Origin: Elymus sibiricus
Taxonomy: Eukaryota > Streptophyta > Magnoliopsida > Poales > Poaceae
Assembly (NCBI GenBank): GCA_039707655.1
Contig: CM077670.1
Span: forward strand, 144,006,001-144,070,000
Reading direction: 5' to 3'
DNA length: 64,000 nucleotides
The notes beneath the pieces are model-generated. The model was not told where the DNA came from and did not search any database. It saw nothing but the letters and a program-made list of their open reading frames with translations. Shown here one piece after another: positions 42,979 through 53,183 of this stretch. Position 1 is the first letter of the stretch, and each line of letters opens with the position of its first letter. A program made the position numbers and the translations under genes.

Positions 42979-43797
42979 TCAAGTGTTGTCATCCTTGGTT
43001 TCTTCATCTTGAGAGGGATGTTTGTCAGGAGGCTTTTCAAAAACAATGTGGAACACATCATCAATCAAGATTTTATCATTATTAAGGCAACTTTCCTTAT
43101 ATCCTTGTTGGTTCCCTTTTACGATCCAAGAATATTTCTGATTGATACCATTGAAAACTTGTTGGATAATATGTACTGGAGGAACTTCTTTCTTAGTATT
43201 CTCATCAAAAGTATGATCATCATGAAACATAAATCTTAACATATAATCTTCATTATATAAAATTTCATCTATCACAGGATGTTCTTGACTCATATTATAA
43301 AAATCAAAGATCTCTCTAGCCTCTCGAACTATGTAATCAAACTCATTCATAAGGATAAGCGTGGCTATCTTTTTAGCTTTAGGGTTGTTTATAACAGGTA
43401 ACTCATAGAATAATCTTTGCAAAGTGGGATGAGTATGAATAAATCTTCTTTCAAGTTTAAGAATAAGGGTAGAAATAGCCCCAGCATAACTATTGGTTCT
43501 CTTAAGAATGGGAATGTCATTACAAACCAAAGTTCCAGTGCATGTAAAGAATTCTTGAATAATACTCTTTCCTATGACATTCCCACTTCCCATCACAAAT
43601 ATTTTAGCATCCAAATTTGTGGGAATTTCTATCTTAGGGATTTTACCATCCTCACTCTTTTCAATAACAAATTCAGACATGATGGCAAATTCAAGCAAAC
43701 TAGCAAACAAGCGAACGAAAATATTTTTGTGTTTTTGTAAAATAGTTTTAGAAGTGGGGGAGATGAAAATGAGAGGCAAATGCAAATAAAAAGGCAA
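42979..43797 (-). CDS. 272-codon ORF of composite A, intact, unknown function
   Basis: An open frame follows closely behind the 5' LTR and primer-binding site. The likely start is MSEFVIEKSEDGKIPKIEIP (at about 43680), because the preceding codons look like leader. Residues such as KIFVMGSGNVIGKSIIQEFF, TCTGTLVCNDIPILK, RRFIHTHPTLQRLFYELPV and ILMNEFDYIVREAREIFDFY suggest a folded protein. The C-terminus is acidic and Pro-containing (EKPPDKHPSQDEETKDDN). There is no zinc knuckle, protease or polymerase motif. It occupies the gag position but resembles no gag I know. It may be specific to this non-autonomous subfamily. Confidence 0.55.
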   Translation of the reverse strand: MPFYLHLPLIFISPTSKTILQKHKNIFVRLFASLLEFAIMSEFVIEKSEDGKIPKIEIPTNLDAKIFVMGSGNVIGKSIIQEFFTCTGTLVCNDIPILKRTNSYAGAISTLILKLERRFIHTHPTLQRLFYELPVINNPKAKKIATLILMNEFDYIVREAREIFDFYNMSQEHPVIDEILYNEDYMLRFMFHDDHTFDENTKKEVPPVHIIQQVFNGINQKYSWIVKGNQQGYKESCLNNDKILIDDVFHIVFEKPPDKHPSQDEETKDDNT

Positions 43798-43860
43798 CTA
43801 AAATAAATGCAAGTGGATGATAGTTTGTGTGAAGGTACTTGATAAATTTTGGTGATGTCT

Positions 43861-43877
43861 CCCTGGCAACGGCGCCA
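43861..43877 (-). other. primer-binding site of composite A 5' LTR
   Basis: TGGCGCCGTTGCCAGGG on the minus strand starts 11 bases after the LTR end (TTATCA, AGACCTTTTTC). It is the Athila-type site and better preserved than the one at 38563. Confidence 0.8.
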
Positions 43878-43888
43878 GAAAAAGGTCT

Positions 43889-43989
43889 TGATAACCCACA
43901 AGTATAGGGCATCGCAACAGTATTCGAGGGTAGTATTTCACCCAAATTTATTGATTCGACACAAGGGGAACCAAAGAATATTTGTGACT
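43889..43989 (-). mobile_element. composite A 5' LTR, inner piece
   Basis: It matches 30855-30953 base for base apart from a few changes, then is cut by G3 at AATATTTG/TGACT. The remainder continues at 57334. Confidence 0.9.
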
Positions 43990-46900
43990 TGTGACGCACC
44001 CGACTTAATCGTGCACTAATCATACACACAAATGCACACGATCAGGTCTAAGGACTCACGGGAAGATATCACAACACAACTCTAGACACAAAATAAAATA
44101 ATACAAGCTTTATATTACAAACCAGGGGCCTTGAGGGCTCGAATACATAAGCTCGAGTCATACAAACATTAGCGTAAGCAAAGGTATCTGAGTACAGACA
44201 CCAAGTTAAAAAAGTTTGCCTTAAGAAGGCTAGCACAACAACGGCACTGATCAAAAAGGCGAAGGCCTCCTGCCTAGGGCCTCCGAACTACTCCTAGTCG
44301 TCGGGGATCTCCACATCGTAGAAGGTGCCTCTGGGGATCTCCTGCTCCTGGGCTCCATCGTCTGATCGTAGCAACCGGGTAGGGGAAAAGAAGTAGCAAA
44401 GCAACCGTGAGTACTCATCCAAAGTACTCGCAAGACTGACATCGGAACTATACTAAATATGCATCGGTATCAAAGGAATGGGGCTATATCTTTGGACTAA
44501 ACTGCAGAAATGCCAGAACAGAGGGGGAAAGGCCTAGCCTATCGAAGACTAGCATCTTGAAGCAATCTTGCAGCATCAGAAGAGAGTAGAACAAGATAAT
44601 ATATAATCAATCATATTTAGTAAAACCCTGGGATACTTTCTCGACTACCCTGCGAGAAAGTGATCCCAAGAGTAGTAGTATTAGTTTAACAGTGTAACAG
44701 TATCCATTTGTAGTTGTAGTAGATCAGGATACAACTCCGAGCGTCCTGTTACCGTGGACACGGCTATTCGAATAGATCACTTCCCTACAGGGGTGCACTA
44801 CTGTTACCCAACACGCTCGATTAACTCTGGCCGGACACACTTTTATCGGGTCATGCCCAGCCTCGGCTGATCGACACGACGTAGTCCTACCTAGGCTCAG
44901 CAGAGAGGTCCCCGCCGGTCTACATCCTAAGTGCTCAGGGGTCTTGGGCCATCGCCATTTGCACTCCGGGTCGTTGTGTGCAGGGTTAGATCCAGGCACC
45001 ACCTCTGTCATGGATGGCGCCGATCCTGCCGTGCCACAATGCTGACCTGGACGTCTGACAAAGCTTTCTGCTGATACATACGGCGTAGAGGGCCCCATTA
45101 AACCGTTATCCCATGTGGTGGTAGTGCGTATAGGCCAGCGGCCAACTCAGATCAAATACCCAAATCCATTAGGCGTATTTAGTAACTCGCAGAGACGAAT
45201 AGGATTCCTGTCGCTCCGACTAGGTATCTCACGGAACACGACCAGGGACCAGGCCCACCTCTCACCTAGGTAGTCTCCACCTGCCCTATCGCTCCGACTA
45301 CAGTGCAAGTTCCGCGCCGGCTGTCGGGACAAGTCCCGAGCTACCACCACTTCCTGGGTGGTACCGCTAATAGCCAGCCACCACTGGACTCTCTCGCGGG
45401 TACCCTTGGGTTTAACCCATCTTGTTTCATTAGCTCGCGGGCACTCTTGGAGCCTGCCCGACTTTAACAATTTAAAGTATTGCACTAATATAAACAGTTC
45501 CGTGATCATTCCCCAGAGTGATCACGGCCCGATAACAAGCCTGGCAAACGGACAAGGGTGAAGGGCCAGCTGATGAAATAAAACATACCTAGCTAAGCAT
45601 CATGGGATAGCAGGTAAGGTATCAATAGCAGGCTTTGAAATCAGACTATGCAACAGAATAGGAGCTATTTGAGCAACAACAGCAGCAATTCTAATGCAAG
45701 CAATAGAGAGAAAGAGTAGGCGATATCTGGATGATCAAGGGGGTGCTTGCCTGGAAGCTCTGCTGAAAGGGGCTGGTCTTCAGGGATGTAGTCGTACTTT
45801 GCAGCAGCTTCAGTCTCGGAGTCTACCGGAGAGAAGAGTGGGAAGAAACAATAAATACAAGCAACAAATGCAATCATAGATGCATGGCACAGCAGCACGC
45901 TATTCGGGGAGTGCTCTAATACAATACTACGCAAGATAGTCGGAGCGGGAAACATCTGGAGGTGTTTTACCACCTCCGGGCAATTATCGGACAGATGAAA
46001 CAGAGGAAAAGTTCCGTGTTCATCACGTTAGAGGGGTGTGACAGGTATGTGGGTGGCATAATCTGATTGTTCATATTTTTCTGATCATTTTTCATATATA
46101 AATTATTTTCATCCGAGTTACAGTTTATTTTATATGAATTTTCAAAGTTTTAATCATTTTCTGGAATTTCTGGAATTATTTAATTAGAATTATCAGCATG
46201 ATGTCAGGGTGATGTCAGCAGTCAACGGTGGAATTTGACTGGTCAAACTGACCAGTGGGTCCCACCTGTCATTGACTGATTTAATTAAACAGAGATTTAA
46301 TTTAACTAATTAAGTTAATTAGTTAACGGGTCCCACATGTTAGTGGAATATTTTGTTAATCAGAGTTAATTATTTTAAACTAATCCTAATTAGTGGCAGT
46401 GGACCCACATGTTAGTGTCACATTTAATTAACAGATTAATTAAATTAGTAACTTAGTTAACTAATTAGATGGGGCCTACGTGTCATTGACTGGGTCAAAC
46501 CCAGTCAGCTTTGACTGGTCAACTAGGCCCAGTGGGACCCAGTGATCAGTCTCTGCTTAGTCTAACAGGGATTTAGTTTATTTCATTAACTTAATTAAGC
46601 AGTGGGCCCAGTCTGTCAGTGGGTGTGTTAATGAGGAGTGTTAGTTAACCTAATTTAACAGCTACAGTATGCTGGCCCACATGTCAGTCTAACAGAGGGT
46701 GTACTTAGCGCCTAATCGCGCAGCCACGTCAGACTCGCCGGAACAGTCGCCGGCGACCACAAACAGTGGCGGAGCTATGCCGGAGTTGGTCGGAACCGCG
46801 GCACAGACGTCCATTCGGGACGTGGCAGGTTGTTTTCGAACGAGCGTCGTGCGCGCGTCATCCTATGCCATTAGTTCGCACGGGGGTGCTCGGAAACGAG

Positions 46901-48114
46901 CAGAGAAATGGCGTCGGGCGGCGACCGGAGCACGGTGAGCTCAGGATCGAACCCACAAGCATCGTCGCGATGATGCAAAGGGGACAGGAGCAACCTAGGG
47001 GCTCCAGGAGTTCGGTGGTGGCACTGGTCGGGCATGAGACGCCCTAGAACGACGGCGGCGACTAGGCAAACGGCGATGAGCTCACGGCCATGGTAGGGGG
47101 CGAAGCTAGGGGCTCGGGGAAGAGGGGGAAAAGGCCGTGGAGGGCCGGAGGCTCACAGGGAGGGCAGGAGAGGGCTCGGGGGAGCCGGTGAGGTCAAGGC
47201 GGAGCAGATCGAGCGGCGGCAAGCTTCGGGCAAAGGCGGCAAAAATGGTGGCGATGGCGACGAACGAGGACCTCCCGGCTCGAGCTGGTCCTCGCAGATG
47301 ATCTAGACGACGCAGGCGGCCCTTCTGGACAAGAGCTGGCGGCACGGGACGCCGGTGGCTGCGAGCTTCAACGAGATGCGCCCATGGCGGCGTCGGTTGC
47401 CGTCTTTCATAGGAGAGCGACGAGCGAGAGAGGAGAAGGAGGGTTTGGTTTCGTCCGCTGGCTCAAGCTGATCTTTATCGCACGCGAGGAGTTGTCGGAT
47501 GGTCGACAGCAGCGGCAATCGTCGAGCGGACGGCGCATACTGGCCCTGGCGCCATGGCTTCTGCCTCCGCGCGAGATTAGGGAAAGGCCGGGGATGATGG
47601 GCTGGGCCGCACTATGGGGTTGATTGGGCCAAGTGCACAGTGCAATTTTACATTTTTCCTTTTCTTTTCTGTTCTATTCTTTTCATCTCTGTTTTGCAAA
47701 TTGATAGGCCACAAAAATACTTTTGTAAAATATGAGTGTTGTCCACCTAAATACTAGGCAATATTTAACTCTGGCAGAAATTGGTTGGGGTATTATTTGA
47801 ATTGGCTTGAATTTTATATAAATAGAAATGGACTCAATAGTGTTGTTTTGTCACTGTTTTTGGTTGTTAGAGACCTTTAACTAATTCAATTAATGTTGAC
47901 TTTATTTTTATAATTGCCTTGAGAATATTTGCAATATTATGAACATTTTAGTTTCCAAATTGGAACAACTTTCATTTTCAATTTATATTTGAATTTCAAT
48001 TTGAGTTGGAATTTGAAATGAGATATGATCAAATGATAATCAAGCACTGTTAAACATGGTGACTTGGCATTATCAAAAGGTTATCACTGTAGCTTAATAC
48101 ATGGGGATGTTACA
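43990..48114 (-). mobile_element. G3 3' LTR (4125 bp)
   Basis: Plus-strand ends are TGTGACGCACCCGAC and GGGGATGTTACA. Hand comparison of the first 330 bases with the other LTR shows about 18 differences (roughly 5 percent), suggesting insertion on the order of a few million years ago. A GTTAATTAGTTAAC-rich palindromic stretch lies at 46280-46470. Confidence 0.9.
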
Positions 48115-48131
48115 ATTCTCCTCCTCTAAAA
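48115..48131 (-). other. G3 polypurine tract
   Basis: TTTTAGAGGAGGAGAAT on the minus strand lies directly before the 3' LTR start TGTAACATCC. G2 has a closely matching tract at 30112-30128. Confidence 0.8.
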
Positions 48132-48150
48132 GAAATTCTCGTCCCGAGAA

Positions 48151-49011
48151 TTAAGTGGTAGGCTGAAAGAGAGCGGGGTATTCTTCACGCAGCCGGTCTT
48201 CGCGTTCCCAAGTGGCTTCATCTTCAGAATGATTTGACCACTGAACTTTAAGGAACTTGATTGCCTTCTGACGGGTTCGACGTTCAGCTTGATCAAGAAT
48301 GTGGATCGGATACTCTTGATAAGAAAGATCCTCTTGCAGCTCAAGCATTTCATGATCCACTTCTCGGATAGGATCCTTGAAGCAGCGACGGAGTTGCGAC
48401 ACATGGAAAACATCATGAACCTGAGAGAGATTCGGCGGCAATTCCAATTGATATGCCACTTCTCCACGTCTTGCGAGAATGCAGAATGGGCCAATGTAGC
48501 GAGGGGCTAGCTTGCCCTTGATTCCGAAATGATGAGGGCCCTTCATTGGAGTGACACGAAGGTAAGCTTGTTCGCCAGGTTGATAGACCATTACCTGGTG
48601 TTTTCGGTCATAATTGCTCTTCTGACGAGACTGAACAGTTTTCAAATGTTCACGAATGATACGAACTTGTTCTTCAGCTTGTTGGATAATATCCGGACCG
48701 AAGAGTGACCGTTCCCCGGTTTCTGACCAATTCAGAGGACTTCGGCACTTACGTCCATATAGAACTTCAAATGGTGCCATCTTCAAACTAGCCTGATAGC
48801 TATTGTTATATGAAAATTCAGCATACGGGAGAGATTCCTCCCATTTCTTACTGAATGAGATGACACAAGCTCGAAGCATATCTTCAAGCACTTGATTGAC
48901 TCGTTCAACTTGTCCCTGGGACTGGGGTGAAAAGCGGTGCTGAAGGACAGATGAGTTCCCATAGCTTCTTGGAAATTGTTCCAAAATCTCGAGGTAAAGA
49001 GGCTGCCACAA
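48151..49011 (-). pseudogene. G3 integrase C-terminus and chromodomain
   Basis: The 286-codon frame contains FSPQSQGQVERVNQVLEDML (catalytic Glu region), YAEFSYNNSYQASLKMAP, AYLRVTPMKGPHHFGIKGK and a C-terminal chromodomain (VQWSNHSEDEATWEREDRL). It overlaps the preceding frame by about 230 bp because of a frameshift near the HPQSQG motif. The chromodomain itself is complete, unlike that of G2. Confidence 0.85.
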
Positions 49012-50150
49012 TCTGAGCTGATCTCCAGTGGAATACCGTGAAGTGACACGATTCTGGAAACATATAAGTCTGCTAACTGACTAGCAGTGATAGTCTCCTT
49101 GACTGGCAGAAAGTGAGCAACCTTTGAGAATCGGTCAATGACGACAAAGATAGCATCATGACCCTTCTGCGATCTGGGAAATCTAGTAATGAAATCCATT
49201 TCGACTTTGTCCCATTTCCATTCAGGAATAGCAAGTGGTTGCAGAGTTCCAGCAGGCCTTTGATGTTCTGCTTTGATGCGACGGCAAACATCACACTCGG
49301 CAACACATTGAGCAATGTCTCGCTTCATATCAGGCCACCAGTATCTCTTGCGAATGTCTTGGTACATTTTGGTGCTACCAGGGTGAATCGACAAAGGTGT
49401 ATCATGTGCTTCTTTCATGACATCCCAACGCGAATCCAGATTGTGCTTTCTAGGAACCACTAGGCGGCCTTTGAAGAATAAGGTTCCATCATTATCAACA
49501 TGGTATAATGAAGAATTTCCATTGGAGAGGTATTTCTTAATCTTCTCGACTTCAGAGTTATATTTCTGCCTTGTCTTGATGTTGCGCTCGAGATCCGGTT
49601 CAACAAGCAGGTTATTGAGATAACCCTGAGGAACAATATGAAGGTTCAACTTGCGAAGTTCTTCATAGAGAAGGGGTTGTGCTTGCTGAACCATGAGGTT
49701 GTTGCAATAAGACTTGTGACTCAAGGCATCAGCCATCACATTAGCCTTGCCAGGGGTATAAGAAATATCCATGTCATAGTCAGCTATGGTCTCGAGCCAT
49801 CTTTGTTCACGGAGGTTCAAATCTGGTTGCGTATACAGATACTTCAGGCTTTGGTAGTCTGTGTATATCTCGCAACGATTACCGAGAAGGTAATGTCGCC
49901 ACAGCTTCAGAGCATAGATAACTGCTGCTAACTCGAGATCATGAGTTGGATACTTATCTTCGTGGGGACGCAACTGACGAGAGCCATAAGCAATCACCTT
50001 GCAATCTAGCATTAGGACACAGCCTAATCCTTGACGAGACGCATCACAGTAAATCACGAAATCCTTTTGGGAATCTGGGGGTGCTAGCACTGGGGTAGAC
50101 GTCTGCTTGTCTTTGAGTGTCTGAAAACTTTCTTGGCACTTTTCGTCCAC
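48783..50150 (-). pseudogene. G3 RNase H and integrase core
   Basis: The 455-codon frame begins in the RT/RNase H linker and carries RNase H residues at [29 protein letters not shown] (usual His is Tyr) and VMADALSH. The integrase zinc finger is complete (KEAHDTPLSIHPGSTKMY ... ECDVCRRIK). Core Asp residues are present at VEMDFITRF and SSDCGSLFTSRFW. The frame is lost just after FSTAFHP, so the catalytic Glu is in the next frame. Confidence 0.85.
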
Positions 50151-50965
50151 TCAAACTTCTTGCCTTTGTGTAAAAAATTAGTCAGTGGCTTTGCAATCTT
50201 GGAGAAGTTCTCGACGAAACGGCGGCAATAACTAGCAAGGCCGAGAAAACTTCTGACTTGCTTAACAGTCTGCGGAGGAGTCCAGTCAAGAATAGCCTGA
50301 ACTCGTTCTGGGTTAACAGCAATACCATCTTTGGAAATCACATGGCCGAGATATGTCACTTCAGATAACCAGAACTCACACTTAGAATACTTGGCATACA
50401 GTTGATGTTCACACAGCTTCTCCAGTACAAGCCGAAGATGTTCGGCATGTTCTTCTTCATTCTTCGAATATATAAGGATATCATCCAGATAAACCACGAT
50501 GAATTTGTCGAGGTAATCCATGAAGATATAGTTCATTAACCAAGAGAAAGTTGCTGGGGCGTTGGTTAAGCCGAAAGACATGACGGTGTACTCGTAAGAA
50601 CCATAGCGAGTAACAAAGGCTGTGTTCGGAATATCCTCTTTGCGAACTCGGATCTGGTGGTATCCCAATCTCAAATCAAGTTTAGAGAATACTGAGGAAC
50701 CAGCTAGCTGATCATACAGATCGTTGATTCTAGGAAGCGGATACTTGTTCTGAATCATTGCCTGGTTGATAGGTCGGTAATCTTGGACCAGACGATTCGT
50801 ACCATCCTTCTTCTTAACAAAAAGCGAAGGTGCTCCCCAAGCAGAAGAACTGGGGCGAATGAAACCCTTTTTAAGTGACTTGTCAATTTCCTCCTTAAGT
50901 TCAAGGAGTTCATGTGGCGGCATCTTATAGGGACGCTTAGCGATAGGAGTGGTGCCTGGTTTCAA
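50084..50965 (-). pseudogene. G3 reverse transcriptase
   Basis: The 293-codon frame runs from [20 protein letters not shown] through [33 protein letters not shown] and [15 protein letters not shown] to [12 protein letters not shown] and [15 protein letters not shown] frameshift near 50130 separates it from RNase H, and another near 50965 from protease. Compared with G2, it preserves the N-terminal third that is outside the window in G2. Confidence 0.85.
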
Positions 50966-51549
50966 GTCGATGACGAACTCGACAACTCTAACAGGGGGTA
51001 TTCCTGGAAGTCTTCTGGAAAGACGGCTGGAAAATCGCGAACGACCAGAACGTTTTCAATTCCCTCAAGAGGTGAAGCGTTCAGAGCATTCAGAGCATAT
51101 ATCTGATTCTCAGCATTCTGAATTATCTGAGCTGAGTAGTTGATTGTCTGGCCGGAAGGGTGCGTGATCTGGACTGTCTTGGCGGCACAGTCTATTAAGG
51201 CTTTATGAGCTGTCAACCAGTCCATACCGAGAATGGCATCAATGTTGGAAGGTCCGAGCACAATTAGAGAAGCAGGGAAAACTAGACCTCCAATTTCGAG
51301 TTGGTTGTGGGGGCTTACCATTGTGGTTTGCCACTTAGATCCCGGAGATTGAACTGCTAAAGGAGTGGGTAATTTTTCCATGTCCAACTCATGCAACTGA
51401 GAAAATTGTTGGGATACGAAGGCATGCGATGCTCCTGAATCAAAGAGAACAGAGGCTGGCACGGAATTAACGCAAAGGGCACCCATCACGATTTTTGGGG
51501 AATCACGAGCTCCTTCAATCTCGACATGGGTAACATGACCACAACCCAT
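50962..51549 (-). pseudogene. G3 protease
   Basis: The 195-codon frame has the aspartic protease site VLFDSGASHAFVS and the downstream ILGMDWL box, as usual in chromodomain Gypsy elements. It ends at [17 protein letters not shown], the normal junction to RT, where a frameshift follows ([13 protein letters not shown] is out of frame). Confidence 0.85.
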
Positions 51550-51875
51550 TGCAGGCGGACTGGCATTACGGCTACTAGAAGGATGCTTTCGATGGCCCTT
51601 CCTACGACAAACAGGAGGACGTGATGTACTCTAAGGCTGATTCTGGCGACTGTTGATAGCAAAATGTCCTGGCTGTCCACACTTGTGGCATGAACCACCA
51701 TTGGGTAAAGGGGCCGTAACAGTTGGTTGGTCATCTTGAATCCTGAGTTGTCTCGGTGGCGGAGGCAGTCGAAGTGCAACATAAGACGGCCTTGGTGTTG
51801 GAGCAGGCCGGTGATAGACATTGTTTGGGATCCGGACTTGACGTTTCTGAGGAGGCTGACCCGAAGACGAGCCAA
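51486..51875 (-). pseudogene. G3 gag zinc knuckle region
   Basis: The RNA-binding CCHC knuckle is readable in a frame that overlaps this stretch (at about 51650-51700) as CHKCGQPGHFAINS. The fourth ligand, normally Cys, is Ser. Basic, Pro-rich flanks precede it. A stop follows shortly after the knuckle, and the frame differs from that of the gag core at 51928-52554. Confidence 0.7.
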
Positions 51876-51927
51876 CGTCGCGAGTGCGCTTGAGTGACTC
51901 CTGATACTCAGTCAGACCAGTTTCAGC

Positions 51928-52554
51928 TCAGAAAGCCTGGCTGCCTAGCGTTGCAAAGTCTGCGAAATCATGGACAACAAGTGCGAGCTTTATATCAGGA
52001 CACAGTCCTTCACGGAATTTTTCCTGCTTGCGAGCGTCAGTGCAGACATCATCTGCAGCATAGCGGGACAATTCAAGAAATTTCCTCTGATATTCATCCA
52101 CAGTCATTTTGCCCAAAGTGAATTTGCGGAACTCCTTCTTCTTCTGGTCGATCAGACATTGAGGAATGTGTCGTGCACGGAAGGGTGACTGAAATTCCTG
52201 CCACGTGGTTACAGTTCCAGTAGGCAGCATATGCTTGTGGATTTCCCACCATTGAGCAGCTGGACCCTTCAGGTGAAATGTCGCAAAGGTGACATAACTG
52301 ACAGGGGCAACCTTAGCTGATTCCATCTCAAACAGGATGTCACGAAGCCAATCATCAGCATCCATAGGATTGGTGGAGTTGCGGTAAACAGACGGGTTGA
52401 GGCGCACAAAATCTTGAAGTGATATCGGGCCAGGCTCCTGACGAGCATCATTGCGTTCTAATTGGTTTACCAGACTCTCATTGAGCTGACGGTTCGGTTC
52501 AAACTGTTGCATCATTGCGGCAATATAAGGTGGAGGTGGAGGATCGTCAACCAT
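51928..52554 (-). pseudogene. G3 gag core
   Basis: The 208-codon frame starts MVDDPPPPPYIAAMMQQFEP. It contains the retrotransposon gag fold signature: DADDWLRDILFEME, HLKGPAAQWWEIHK, TWQEFQSPFRARHIP and MTVDEYQRKFLELSRYA. It would form the particle shell. The frame ends at a stop (after GSQAF) where the next gag part continues in another frame. Confidence 0.85.
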
Positions 52555-53165
52555 CCTGCCAAATCAACAGGGGCAGTTTAGCAAGAACAACTGCAGGTGT
52601 ATGGAGTTATTCATGATGTAACATGGGCAATGAACAAAAAGTGCATTAGATACATATTAGTAGTCATTAAAGACATACAGATCCATGCACGGAGTTGGAT
52701 ACCAACGGACAACGCGAGTTCGGAAACACCGCAGTTAGACAAACTAGGCGGCGCGCAGGCACGCGGTGAGGAATACAACAACGGGACATAGCAAAGGCTA
52801 CATCAACGTCGGAGAAAACTGCTGGAGCGAGGCATCTGCAAATGACAACGCAGGGTGCCCTCGATAAAAGGAGCATGCGGGTTGTGAACACTGTGAAGCA
52901 GATCCTGGTCCACAATTCAAAGAAGGTTGATTCAAATCTCCGGGTGGATGTGATCATGCGAACCTAGAGTCAGAGTTAGTAAAATATTTAACCCGAAAAG
53001 AAGAGAGATCAGAGTTCCCAGAGTAAGGAAGAGGAATAAAAGATTCTAATACCATCCATTGGCGACGTGGGCCCGTAAGCCACACAGCCATGTTAGTAAA
53101 ATCGTTTTTCGAAGACTAGACTCAACTTCGGCAAAGGAGTTGGAAAGGGGGGTTCCTACAGGCAG
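52555..53165 (-). other. G3 5' leader
   Basis: Non-coding DNA between the gag start and the primer-binding site, as expected for the packaging leader. No frame of note. Confidence 0.6.
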
Positions 53166-53181
53166 TCGGCTCAAATACCAA
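53166..53181 (-). other. G3 primer-binding site
   Basis: TGGTATTTGAGCCGA on the minus strand lies three bases inside the 5' LTR end. It resembles the initiator-tRNA-Met site TGGTATCAGAGC with two changes. Confidence 0.7.
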
Positions 53182-53183
53182 CT

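Noticed and set aside
44724..45509. Minus-strand ORFs near Arg/Pro-rich sequence that look like a small gene
   Set aside because: Near-identical DNA occurs at 53918-54664, the matching place in the other G3 LTR, with different frame ends.
46699..47623. GC-rich open frames in both strands of the G3 LTR (also 55993-56953)
   Set aside because: They occur at equivalent positions of both LTRs, with differing lengths, and are not conserved in frame. They are LTR composition effects.
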